This document shows positions 37,084 to 48,235 of a stretch of DNA of 64,000 bases, in pieces. The notes under the pieces were generated by a model that saw only the letters and a list, made by a program, of their open reading frames with translations, was not told the origin of the DNA and made no database searches. A program made the position numbers and the translations under genes. The DNA comes from Caprella mutica (Eukaryota > Arthropoda > Malacostraca > Amphipoda > Caprellidae): NCBI GenBank assembly GCA_947561585.1, contig CANNZV010001054.1:62001-126000 (forward strand), written 5' to 3'. Positions within the stretch are counted from its first letter, which is position 1, and each line of letters starts with the position of its first letter.

Positions 37084-37550
37084 TTTATCAATTACACAGA
37101 AAATGAAAGCGAGTAATGACCGGTTCACTTTTAGAGGGCACTAAAATAAAAATACACAGTTCAGCAAATATGGATTTATTGCGGATAATCAAAAAGAGGG
37201 TAAAGAGGGTAAATGTAGAGCGCCATGAGGGTTGCTACCGATACAAAGTCTAGAGCCGATGTAACTAAGGACCATAGACTAAGACAAGAGATCATTCAGT
37301 TTTAGGCTTATATTTGTATTGGATTATGAAGAGCACACTAGATAGCTAGGCCACTGGTTCAAAAAGAATGTCTTACAATGGTATTTTAATGTACTTTTAG
37401 GTAAAGGTTTAAAAGAAGGATGTAAGCAATTAACATCATTCCGCTCCATTCCATACTCTTGAGAAAGAAACAATGTTATTTCAAGAGTTATTGAAATATA
37501 TATAGTTAGGTATTCTTCTTGAAATTATAGTTCATAACTTATTCCCCTCA

Positions 37551-37727
37551 CCTGATAAAAATGTAAAATGCCCTCATTTTAAATGTTAAAAAAGAAGATG
37601 GGTCAATATTTAACACATTTTCTGCGACAGTTTTAACTATCATAACTTCAATTAATTTGGACAGAAAAATAATCATTAGTAGACTTCTCCATATTTTATG
37701 TACAAAATATCCTTTAAAAGAAATATT
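37551..37727 (-). CDS. Possible upstream exon of the 35625-36297 gene
   Basis: Open minus-strand stretch ending in the donor ATCAG/GTGAGG at 37551, with a pyrimidine-rich acceptor (CTTTTAAAG) near 37727. The donor leaves two bases (AG), which fits the phase of the acceptor at 36297 exactly and gives ...KMRAFYIFIR + SRSLKTTG. It could also be chance: AT-rich DNA gives such frames often, and further upstream the same frame runs into transposon-like sequence. Confidence 0.3.
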
Positions 37728-37764
37728 AGTTAAAGAGAAAAATATTAGATCTACATATTCTAAA

Positions 37765-37812
37765 AAAACAATGTGACCCACCGGTGGGTCCCTTCGCATG
37801 AAACGTGTTAAG
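37765..37812. repeat. Palindrome with TTAA edge (transposon end)
   Basis: GACCCACCGGTGGGTC is a perfect 16-base palindrome, followed by CCCTTCGCATGAAACGTGTTAA. The combination resembles ends of piggyBac-like MITEs; the partner end was not found. Confidence 0.4.
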
Positions 37813-37849
37813 TATGTGCAATATATTCGATTGATTCTGTACAATTATA

Positions 37850-38785
37850 TATTCATCGATAGTGTACCATTACTCCAGTTTTTATATTTATAAATATAAA
37901 AACAAACCATGTCTGTAGGACATAAGTCTCCCTGTCCTGACATAGATTGATAATTGAATAATCACCAATTTGCTAGGACCGTCTATAGGACAACTTTAAA
38001 TGGAAACTACATGTCGCAAATACACTTCCACCGTATTCGGATAGTGTATTTATTTCAATTATTATTATTAATTTTCTTTTTCCTAATCTACTCAGTTACA
38101 TAAAAAAATTACATAGATACTTCTAGTACTATTAAAAATATTTGTCAATCAAATATCTTATTGAGAAACTATGATAATTATGTAAGGAATTTTTTTAATT
38201 CAATAAAATTTTATTCTATTTATTACAATCCATGAATAATTTTAATTGATTAAAATCTGTAGGAGAGGGAAAACAGTCATAACACACTTCTAATAATTCA
38301 AGTAGTTTTATGATACTAATTATTCAATTTTGTCCCATTCAAATTTTTGAGAAACCGTTTCCATACAGTTTGAACTAAAAAAATTTATATTATTTTATGA
38401 TTTAAACATGAAATATGTTATACATATAAATAATTTTACCATCTAACATTTTCCATTAGTTTCCCACATATCATATTCTATTTTTGCATGAGTTGTTAAT
38501 TTTATTGGGCAAATTATTGTGGTAAGTTGGTAACAGGCTGTAGCTAGTACTTTTCCTACCCAAGATTTCAAGATCATAGCTTTAACTTGTCAACTTTTAG
38601 GAAAACCACAGGATAATTGGATCCTTTAAGGTATAATCAAGAAGCAATCAATAATCATTTTATTTATTTACAATTTAACTCAAAGTTATCATACGGTCTT
38701 TATGCTTTTGGTAAACTTTGAACCAATATGAAACAATTATTAAATTACAAGCCCTTTTCATTGTTTCAATCCTTTCAATTATCAT
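37850..38785. other. Intergenic, no gene seen
   Basis: AT-rich, nothing recognised. Confidence 0.4.
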
Positions 38786-39390
38786 TTACCTGCAATAAAC
38801 TGAGAAAAAAGGTGCAAGATCAGATACCAAAATTTGGGATATAATATAAGCATTGGTGAATAGTTAACTACATATGCTCGAAACGCCGTCTAGCCTAACT
38901 GACGTTTCCAAAATAACAAGTTTTTGTTACCGCTTCTGTATGACATGTCCCACAATAGCGAGAGGAGCCGAGTATTTCTGCGAGTACCTTTTGATATTGT
39001 CTATAGCCATGATAAAAATAGTGGTACACATTGTCACAATTTAATACGGGTTTAAAATAGTGACAGTGGTATACGTTTGTAGCACATCTATCAGTAATAC
39101 ACACAGTGGTACAACTGTGTACCAATACATAGTCAACCTGTTAAAGATATTTCAAACTGTTAATGATTATTATATAGAAAAATTTACCAATGCAGGTAGA
39201 GTGTGAATACTTACGGATTTACTGCAAGTTTCTGTAGCTGCGGTAAGATGCCAGGACTTGCCATTCTCTTTATGCAATTGCCTAAATTTACTAACAATGA
39301 CATAATGTTTGAATTGGAGTCAACTTAAGTAAAACTTTAAAGCAAAATGTGTTTAATTAATGGATTCATCTACAATAAAGTATACATGTT
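38786..39390 (-). pseudogene. Duplicated MRPL3 first exon with flanks
   Basis: Segmental copy of 23992-24330. The exon-1 copy at 39302-39214 aligns to 24231-24143 over all 89 bases without gaps and with about 7 substitutions. It keeps the ATG, the frame and the GTAAGT donor; the encoded presequence changes only slightly ([17 protein letters not shown] in place of [17 protein letters not shown]). The exon-2 acceptor (CTCAG/TTTATTGC) is also copied, but homology stops after about eight exon-2 bases, at 38788. About 270 bases (38868-39138) are inserted into the intron copy. It could be a dead partial copy or an alternative first exon of MRPL3, since the strand and orientation are right for splicing to exon 2. 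Confidence 0.85.
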
Positions 39391-39479
39391 AAATTTTAAA
39401 TATAAAAGAATATTTCAAGATTGCCTTCAATATATCTCATGTGTATCACTTGAGTCTTAGACTATCTATGAGTGATTTA

Positions 39480-39910
39480 CTTGTTATTTCCAGGTTTCTA
39501 AACTTATTTCACCCCTCAAAAGTTGCCAGTATACTGGCGACTTTGAGTTTTTCAAAAACTGTTCAAAATTCCAAGAATAAAAACTATATAAAATAATAAA
39601 ATTCAATTTTATACAGAGTTTCAGAACCGTAGCTTCATTAATAAAAAAGTTTTCAAAAATCAGGAACAGTCCCCTTAAGGGGTCTAGGATAGTATCATAG
39701 AGACATAGACCAAGTAAAATAGTATGTCTCATAAACTCGCCATTTGTCTCTCCAGCTCTCTCCAAAATTTAACAAATTCTCTCCAAAATGATCAAATTTT
39801 CATAAATTCTCTCCAAAATAACATTGTAGCATAGGAGAAAAATAGATAAAACTCCCCATTTGTAATTGAAGGGCTCAAAATAACTGTCACAAAATAGTCA
39901 TTAAAATGGA
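39480..39910. repeat. Fragments of two dispersed repeats
   Basis: 39480-39545 matches the end of the 110-385 block (ACTTATTTCACCCCTCAAAAG and the GCCAGTATACTGGC palindrome). 39700-39905 is a minus-orientation arm of the GAGAGAAATTTGG foldback family. Confidence 0.65.
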
Positions 39911-40781
39911 GAGTAACAATCTAAATCTTTAAAGTAGATTTTTTTAATATTTTTTCAAACCATTTTCAGCTAATTAGTTAACTTTATGCACAATTTACAT
40001 GTGAATGATGTGATCTGTGTTCATTTTTTCACTAAATTTTAATAGGTATTTTTCTTTTTATAAAAAATCCTGCCAGGGGGGGGGGGGCAGAAGAGGCAGA
40101 CCTTCTTTAAATAAATTAATAATTAAAAAAAACATCTTTATTCAGACAATGAACATTAAAAAAGCAAATATATGCTTCTCTGCTCTACGACCAATAATGA
40201 CCATCACCAATGGTAGTCCTTCGACAGTTCGACTGACTGTGAAGTGCCTTTATTGCAGATATAACAAATTCCTTCCAATTTATATACAGGTTACAAATTA
40301 GTAATTACAAAGAAATAAGCACATAGTTTTCATTTTCAATAACAACAGCCTAGGATTAACTCCAAACCAATTAAGTTGGAAACTTCAAACTTGGAAGGTG
40401 TTATGACTGCAATAAAGGTATACCTATTAATAATTGGTAACCAAGAGTTTTATAATTAATTTTCGTTCACATTCTCTAGCACTGATTCGGGCACAGTTCA
40501 CTCTGGTCCAACAAACTTGACAATGACGTTCAACCGGTTAAAATTTCGTCATAACAATCGGTGGGCGGAAACTAACACAAAGCATAGCCTGCATAGGCCT
40601 AATCGTATAATTTGTATTAAGCGCGAAATCTGAGGTAAAACTAGAGTGTTGCCAAATGGTTTAGAACTACCTTTGAATTTAATTGCTTTGTATTTTAATC
40701 AGCAATTGAATATACCGGAATAATTACTGTCGTAGTTGCAAATGGATTATGTAATAATTAGTTGTTGTTAATAATTATGCA
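39911..40781. other. Intergenic, no gene seen
   Basis: Contains a run of 12 G at 40076-40087. No exon supported. Confidence 0.4.
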
Positions 40782-40789
40782 ATATTGGC

Positions 40790-42078
40790 CACAGACCAGT
40801 AAAGTAGAAGATGTTCCAATACTGCGTGGACACCACTGCACAATAATTTGAGTGGAGTGAGACCGCGGGAAAATGAGAACCAATCAGAGACGGTAGGTGC
40901 GTGATGTCACTGAAATTGGAAGTTAATAGGGGGGACTAATTCAAATATTGCTCGTTTTCTATGATGTTCATTTTTGAGGAGAGACTTAACCAAAAACTAT
41001 TTTGAATTTGATGGACTATTTTAATCATAATTGCAGTAATGTAATATAGTTTCCATTTATTATATAATATAGTGAACATTATCTATAATATACAATTTTT
41101 CCCACCCTTTCTTATTAACAGTAAAGACCATATATAGTATACTATACAGTATACATAATGATTTACCACACCAAATAAATTATTTTCACAGTAGGTTAAT
41201 TAAAAAAAAAATTATTTGAAAGGTATACTTATAACATATACTTATTATTGAACATCAATTGGCATCACTGATTAGTGAAAAATAGTTAGGGATAAGAGTA
41301 AGCACTTTAATGATTATTTGAAATGTTAATGGTCACGTATCTACCTAGGTAGTTAGGATAAGTTCCGAATTATCGGTCAGTTCCACATCTTCGGTAATAT
41401 AAGAAAAATAGTTATTTTAATAATTATTTAATTTATATTTTAGTTGGTATCCATGATACCTGCAAGTATCATTGATACCAATTAAATAAAAATTAAATAA
41501 TTATTAAAGTATAGTTTTTTCTTATATGACCGAAGATGGAACTGACCGTTAATTCGATATTACCCTAGGTATTTATTGGAATAGGTAGTTATCTGTCCCA
41601 AGATTTCAGCTGTTATTTTAAAACTAATAGATTTATAACACTATGAAGTTATAAGTACGCATTGATTGAAATAGTTTTAATTATACACACAACTCTATAA
41701 GATTAACGACTATTGTAATTTCGAGAGCAATAATTGCAGACAACCTCTTCTTCCCACACTCTGCAGCAAAATGTTTGGTTTTTGGCGTGAACAGTGAACA
41801 ACAAAACGGAACAAGTTCAAATAAAAGAAAAATGAATTATGAGATTATATATGAATATTTTGAAACAATAAAGGAATATGAACATTTACTATCACAAAAA
41901 TATAATTTTCGCATTAGGAGATATCATAAAATATACCTAATAATAACATCAGAAATAATGCAATAGCGAATGTAGTAAGAATGATTGAAACGTCACGCAC
42001 TTACCATTTTGACGTGCCATCAGTCGCTAGATTTTTAAAATGACTGTATTGGGACATCTTCTACTTTACTGGTCTGTG
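40790..42078. mobile_element. ~1.3-kb hAT/P-like DNA transposon remnant
   Basis: Terminal inverted repeats of 33 bases with one mismatch (CACAGACCAGTAAAGTAGAA ...) and a perfect 8-base target duplication ATATTGGC at 40782-40789 and 42079-42086. Subterminal inverted motifs GGTAGGTGCGTGA/GGTAAGTGCGTGA. An 8-bp duplication points to the hAT or P superfamily, and a TIR of about 31-33 bases is typical of P. A short frame at about 41765-41966 (KCLVFGVNSEQQNGTSSNKR) faintly resembles the start of a THAP zinc finger with its second Cys lost. Family B MITE nested at 41351-41572. No intact transposase. Confidence 0.8.
41351..41572. mobile_element. MITE family B with palindromic core, nested
   Basis: Inverted arms GGATAAGTTCCGAATTATCG and GACCGTTAATTCGATATTACCC-type end, central core AGTTGGTATCCATGATACCT with its complement. 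Sits inside the hAT/P-like element and is therefore younger than it. Confidence 0.85.
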
Positions 42079-42086
42079 ATATTGGC

Positions 42087-42747
42087 TACAAAATATTATA
42101 CCTAAAAGCAGGAATCGATGGATTGAATACTATAGGCTTCATTATTTCTATAAAAGAAATATTTGGGCAAGTTAAGTCATAACATACATATTAAGATATT
42201 ATATGCTCAATCGCTCATATCATTTGTCAAAAAATAGACATTAATATAAAGCATACACCTATATGTAGCAAATAACACAACTAAATTTTTATCTGAAATT
42301 AATTAGTAATCTTGAATAAGGATAAAAGAAAAACAGATTATTTATAATATATCTATTCTTAATTAAACTCACAAATATATCACAAAAGAAACCCAAGATA
42401 CTACAAATTTCATTCAAAAACTTCAATTCTGTATTAGATGATTTATACATATTGAACAGAACTTAATATAGTTATTAATTTCCATGACTTTTCACTGTAA
42501 AATACATACATAGAACCAATGAATAAAGTAGTCTTTTATTTACAGACCTAATTGTTCATAATTAATTTAATTGAAAAGACAGCAACTTGGGCAAGGAATA
42601 AGTATAGATAAAATGGAGAACAAAACTCATGTGCAAACTATGGAGTAAATACTATGATAATATCACAAAGTGTATGAATAAAATAAAAATCTCTTCAAAA
42701 CAATACTGCATTCGGTACCTTTAGAGATGTTTTAAATCATAGGAATA
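42087..42747. other. Intergenic, no gene seen
   Basis: AT-rich, nothing recognised. Confidence 0.4.
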
Positions 42748-42880
42748 AAGTAGAGGACAAATTCCGAATTATCGGACGGTTCCATATTTTCGATCATGTT
42801 AGAAAATAATAATTATTTAACTTTATGTTTTTTTCTCCCGTTTCCTAAACTGTGGAAGTGTCCGATAAGTTGGAACTTAA
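42748..42880. mobile_element. MITE family B copy, no core
   Basis: Arms ACAAATTCCGAATTATCGGA and TCCGATAAGTTGGAACTTAA with a short loop. Its right end abuts the family A copy at a TTAA. Confidence 0.7.
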
Positions 42881-43157
42881 GGGCAGTACACACGTAGGAT
42901 TTTTTTAAGTCTTTCCACCAGACTTTTTGCTAAGCTCCTCCTACTTTTTCCAAGAGAATATAAGAAAAAACGATATAATTATTATTTATTTTAGTTGGTA
43001 TCCATAATACCTCCAGGTATCATGGATACCAACTGAAATAAATAATAAGTAGGTCTATATCGTTTTTTCTTAAATTCTTGTGGGGAAAAGTAGGAGGAGC
43101 TTAGCATAAAGTCTGGTGGAAAGACTTAAAAATACCCTACGTGAGTACGGCCCTTTA
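42881..43157. mobile_element. MITE family A, full copy with palindromic core
   Basis: Ends AAGGGCAGTACACACGTAGG and CCTACGTGAGTACGGCCCTT. Arms include CTCCTCCTACTTTTTCCA and TATAAGAAAAAACGATATAA; core AGTTGGTATCCATAATACCT with its complement. This is the fullest family A copy in the window. Confidence 0.9.
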
Positions 43158-43269
43158 CCCTACATCTATTACCAACTTTGACAAAAGGGGCCAAACTTTT
43201 CGGCAGCACATAGTAGTACTTGAAAAGAGTATTTATACTGGCAATAATATATAAAGTATTAGTCTATCA

Positions 43270-45731
43270 TCACATCTTGTCCATCATTGCAGGGGGCTGA
43301 TGACTCAGGAACACTGTGGGGAGAAATGTATATTAGAAAAATGTATTATCATATACTAAAGAAAGAGAGGAGATAAACTTAAAGGATTGTTCATCTAAAC
43401 TTCTAAAGCCTTCTCAGCGAATTTTAACAGTTTAATTCTATTAGCCTAACGGTCTAATACAATTTCAACCATTTGATACAAAAATATGAACGACTTTAGG
43501 ACCTGTAAAATCACAGTTTGAACGGTGATTTCACGCTCAAATAACTTATAAGATGCCCATTAGGGTATTTAACATTTTCATGTTCAATCATATATAAATT
43601 TGAGAGAAAGAATAAAAGAATAGATAGTTTTGATGTAACATCTTGGTATGACAACTGGCACGCACGAACCAGTTGCACTCCATAACTAAATAGTTAAAGC
43701 AGTCCCAAGAGAAGTTATCCTTATGAATAGGGTTGTAACAATATGCATTTAAAATCATAGATCCGGAATATATTATAGACGGAGAGAATTAAAGTGTTGA
43801 ATGGTTCTAAATCAGCGGTATATAGTATTCGATACCATTTCATTTCGTTTCGTCTATGATGATCTTAAGTTCTATGATTTTAAACTCATATTATCACAAC
43901 CCTACTTATGAATAAAATAAGGCTATTGAATGATGCATTAACTCACTCTCCGTGTAGACGATGAATGCAGTGATGAAGAGCATCACCACCACGAAGAGCA
44001 CTACTGAGATTCTAAGAGCCACCCCACAGGAGCACGCCCACTTGCTCTTTCTCCTGACGGGGGCGTAGTTGTCCAGGGCGGTGAAGGTTGGGGGCGGACC
44101 AACGGATGAACAATGGGATGTTGTTTCAATCTGAAAGAACAAGAAAGATGAGAAAAGGAAAAGAATAGAATATTGATGGTATTTAAGTTTCCAACATCAT
44201 CGTGAAATTTATAGAAAGAAATGATTATAAGTTTACAAAATAACATTTAAAATTGAACACAAATATATATCAAAGCAGCATAACGATATTTTAAATATTA
44301 AAAAACAAAGCATATTTTTCCCTATAGAAACTTACTGGTAAAGCCTACAATTAACATCAAAATTATATTACAACTGAATTTCTATTGTAACAACATCTTA
44401 ACACTGACCCCTTAATGATGGCTCACCTTAATATTACAATCCTTACAAGTCTTCAGTCCCCCGTGACTGCATATCTTGTTAGGTTTCGCCAGAGACCAAA
44501 TCTTCCTATCGCTGAGCGCCGTCTTGCGGTCGCTGGACACCTTCGCGTTGGAGTTGTTATTGCGTAACATTTGGCGGGAGTCTATTCTTTGACTCTCTGG
44601 AGTAGAGTTAGATCCCGACTCACCAGAGGAGAATCTGAAATGGACAATTGGGTTAGTAAACAGTTTGAAAAACCTTTTATTTTCATCTTTAACCCTTCAC
44701 TTGCAAATGTTAGATGGACATTTGCGCTGAAATTATACGTCAATGAAACAGTACAAACTTGCGCTCAACTAATGGCATTACTGCATATATAATTAAAGGT
44801 AATATAGTTGAATAAAATTGATGTAGTGTTCATTGGGGACAGTTGATGAAAGTAGAGGACACAAGGAAATCACAACTTACTTGTTATTATTAATAGAGGG
44901 AGGTCTAAGAGGAAGGTGACTGGAGTTGAATTCAAAGGCTGGTGCGGACGCAGTAGGATCAGGAGTCCTAGCTCTCTCCTCACTAGCTGATCTACTAGGC
45001 AAAGAAGCAGGGGATTCTGATCTCTCTGCTATAGCTGGTCTTTGAAATTCTCTACTGGTTCTATCGTTTCCATTTTCTCTATTGGTTCTATCTTTTACAT
45101 TATCTCTACTTATTCTTTCGTGAGATCTAGGAGGGTTTATCCGAGAAGATGAATCGGCGGTCGATTTTCGTCTGTGTTTGTTCGTGGATGTTGAAGGTGT
45201 CGCTTGATGCAGTTGGATGAATCCCTCATCTTCAACGATAGAATACTCGAGAGGTTGCTGTTGGGTGTAATTGTGGAAGGTGGGCACTGCCAGGTAGTTA
45301 GAGGCGGGAATATCTTGGTATTTCGAGACGGAAATTCTTCTACGTTGGTTCTCGCTGCTATTCTGAGGCTGACCATTAACATTGCCACTCCTGTTGCTGG
45401 TAGACGAAGAGTTGGAGGAGGGAATCGCGGCAACACTGAATCTACGATTAGGAATGGAGCCGTGGGTACCAGGCTGCGTTCTTGGATACATGGCAGCGGC
45501 CATGTTGGACGCCATGTTAGGTAGCTCGTCCTCTCTGTACCTGGAGATGTGCCATACTGGGGAAGATGGGAGGTTGAACTCAGACTGGTGGTGGTGGGGT
45601 CTGAAAAAGAAACCTGGGGCCACAGTGGTGGGAATGAGGTTGTGATAGGAAGAGGCACTGGCGTTAGAGGAGGAGGAGTGACTGGGGGGACTGTGGTGGA
45701 AGTGGGAGAAGCGTCTGTTGGATGCTCTCAT
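43270..45731 (-). CDS. Ser/Arg-rich single-pass membrane protein, unrecognised
   Basis: Four coding exons on the minus strand: 45731-44881 (exon starts at 45761 after a TTTTCTTTTCAG acceptor), 44634-44427, 44130-43947 and 43313-43270. All are GT-AG and the phases join to 428 residues. The N-terminal ~350 residues are low-complexity, rich in Ser, Asn, Pro, His and Arg, with four basophilic kinase motifs (RRFS at 6-9, a second RRFS, RRRIS, RRKS). Then CSHGGLKTCKDC, a basic stop-transfer-like RRKSKW, one hydrophobic segment at about 394-412 (ISVVLFVVVMLFITAFIVY) and a tail of about 16 residues ending PPAMMDKM. No signal peptide, so the large N-terminal part is probably cytosolic. Exons are clearly more GC-rich than introns. 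No family recognised. The exon holding the start also carries 30 bases of 5'UTR after an acceptor, so a further 5' exon lies upstream. Confidence 0.82.
43728..43904. mobile_element. hAT-like MITE with 8-bp target duplication
   Basis: Ends TAGGGTTGTAACAATATG and CATATTATCACAACCCTA; arms also share TTTAAAATCATAGA. Perfect duplication CTTATGAA at 43720-43727 and 43905-43912. TAGGG-type ends with an 8-base duplication fit hAT. Lies in the last intron of the membrane protein gene. A related arm is at 9370-9445. Confidence 0.85.
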
Positions 45732-45761
45732 TTTCTCCACTGAAGAGGAGTTAAAAACATT

Positions 45762-45961
45762 CTGAAAAGAAAAGTTAAGGAATGAAAAAAAAAATTTTTT
45801 GAAATATGAAATTTCTTGCATGGCATAGAGATTAATATAAATAAAGCAGAATTATATGTATATATATAATCTGAATAATATATAATGTACGTAAATGTAA
45901 TCTTTGATTTATTCAATCGTTGTCAATTTACCAATGAAACAAACAGGAAATTAGACCAAAC
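45762..45961. other. Intron or upstream region of the membrane protein gene
   Basis: Contains the acceptor of the first recognised coding exon. The donor and the 5'UTR exon were not identified. Confidence 0.4.
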
Positions 45962-46107
45962 TCACTCAGAATATTAATTAGTGATGCATTCATCACATAC
46001 TCAGCCTAGTGATGAGTGAGTGATGCATTCACTAACTCAGCCTAGTGATGAGTGAGTGATGCATTCATCACATACTCAGCCTAGTGATGAGTGAGTGATG
46101 CATTTGT
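45962..46107. repeat. Short tandem repeat of ~40-50 bases
   Basis: About three copies of a unit with ACTCAGCCTAGTGATGAGTG and AGTGATGCATTCATCACATA; the central copy is shorter. Confidence 0.8.
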
Positions 46108-46632
46108 TCCTCGAAATTTGACGATTTGCGAAATCTCAAAAATGTGCAGCGCTGCGCGATTTTAAACACTTTCAACCCCCTAGTGCCTAGCGTGTGTTAA
46201 TACCTTAATATTATTTATTAGGAAATCGAATACTAATAAATGTGTATCAGGGAGCGTGCCACCCCCCAAACCCCCCTCCCCTGCCAGGTCATCAAACAAT
46301 CATGAAGTGTGCAGTACAACAAACTAGTGGATACATCTACATAGCTGCCATTTATGGTGAGGTTTTAGAAAATAATTTCATTAATATATAAATATATGAA
46401 AATACCAGAAATAAATGACGAAAGATTGCTTTGAACGCCTCAACATTAATGACCGTTGTTATCCGCTAGTTTGTTGTACTGCACACTTTATGATTGTTTA
46501 ATGACCTGGCAGGGAGAGAGAGGGGGGGGGGGGGTAGAGGGGGGATAATATTCATCGGGGGTTAAACGGGTTTAAAAACGCGCAGCACATTCTCGAGATT
46601 GTGCAAGTCGGCAAATTGCGCAGAGCAAATTC
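46108..46632. mobile_element. ~525-bp foldback element
   Basis: Long diverged inverted arms: ACGATTTGCGAAATCTCAAAA...GTGCAGCG at the left against CGCAGCACATTC...GCAAATTGCGC at the right, then CCTGCCAGGTCATCAAACAA and GTGCAGTACAACAAACTAG, each with its complement. The inner part holds runs of C on the left and G on the right (46523-46533). Confidence 0.75.
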
Positions 46633-48074
46633 ACCATCCACTCAATTCAGTGATGAGTTATGTGAAAAATGATGACATCACTAATTAAATTATATGTTAT
46701 TTAAATGCACCAAATATTTGAACGCTATTTTCAGATTGCGGTGAATAAGAACCATTTCTTCAGGTATCTGGTACCTTTTTTGTTGGATAGTTAATATTTA
46801 AATATTTACTATGATAAAAAAAACATAATATGCCTTTTAGGAAAGTAAGTCAATTAAAATTCGAAAGATAATTCCATTAATTATTAATAAATATTACTTA
46901 TAAAAGGAATAATTATTATGTGCTTTATCAATTAATAAAATTGAATAATTCTTTGCAATATAGTAAAGGTCACAGAAAATATTTAATATTACAACTCCAT
47001 GTGCAATACCGGGTAAGCAAATTATCTGATAGGGAAATCCCATAATAAACATTTCAGGTAAAACAGAAGATTTTCCAAACTCACATTATAGCCATAAATG
47101 GCTAATGGAAGGGGATAGTCGTAATACCCATTCATTTTAAACTACACAATAAATTAATTAACTTTGGCACTAGTTAGGAACAGAGCGTTAATAATTGCCC
47201 GAGTTAGAAGTAGTCTTCAGGAGCAAAGGCAACAGACAACCGCACTGTGCCACACACCCTAGCCAACTGATGACCGAAATAACGAGACACTGGATATAGG
47301 ATGTTAGATTTTCTTCCACCTGGATTACCTGACTATTTACCGGTTCTACTCATCTCTCGGGGAATAACCTGCAAGTCATTTCGATATCAACTAATTAGCC
47401 ATTAGCTTTGTGAGACCGTAATACTGTTGCTGAGATTCACTCAACTTTTCTGGGGCTTCCCGGAGAAATTTTCTGGCACGGAAAACTGATTTTCGCGATT
47501 TTGTTTTATTTGCAATTCTTTTTTTGGCGAAAGTTTCTGAAGTGATATAAAATTTGCTGAAATGATTAAACAAGAGGCTTTTTTTCAATCTTTATTTTTC
47601 TATATATTGAATTATAAAGCCTAACGAGTGTTGTGTTATTTAAGTAGTTGCAGGTGTTGTACACAGGTGGCGCTGTGACCTGACAAGGAGCTGATTGTTG
47701 TTGCCAACTTATTGTGTACCTCAATCTTGGTAACAACAAGTGAAACTACAACGGGTTATTCTATTATAATTAACAAGCACTAGAAATAACAAAAAATAGG
47801 GTACGAGTAAAATTAGTTCATAAGAAATAATTTAAATGATGTGTTTTTATTATTACATTTAAAAAAATACAATAATCAAAAACTTTCTGGATATTCCTTC
47901 ATGTAATTTGATGCCATAGGGTAAATATTATTATTTAACATTATATTGTAAATAACATTAAAATTGCAAATGAAAATTAAATGATTAAATAGTTGTTCAA
48001 TTAACACTATTAATAAAAAAAAAACACAAGAAAAAACAAAACGTTTTTACTACCGTAACGATGAATACCACAAT
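46633..48074. other. Intergenic; possible 5' region of the membrane protein gene
   Basis: No coding exon seen. The 5'UTR exon and promoter of the minus-strand gene may lie here (47.1-47.4 kb is less AT-rich) but cannot be defined. Confidence 0.3.
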
Positions 48075-48205
48075 AGGCTAAGTTACGAATTATCGGTCAG
48101 TTCCACATCTTCGTTCATATAATAATGATTATCTTTATACCGTTTTTTCTTATATGACCGAAGATGTGAAACTGACTGATAATTCGTAATTTACCCTACA
48201 CCGCT
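48075..48205. mobile_element. MITE family B, short copy
   Basis: Arms AAGTTACGAATTATCGGTCA and the complement at the right end (TGATAATTCGTAATTTACCC), with a short loop and no palindromic core. Confidence 0.85.
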
Positions 48206-48235
48206 TTAGTGTACCATAATAGGGACGATAGTAGT

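Noticed and set aside
45137..45658. 173-codon frame on the minus strand
   Set aside because: Alternative frame of the first coding exon of the membrane protein gene; the chosen frame is the one whose splice phases join across four exons.
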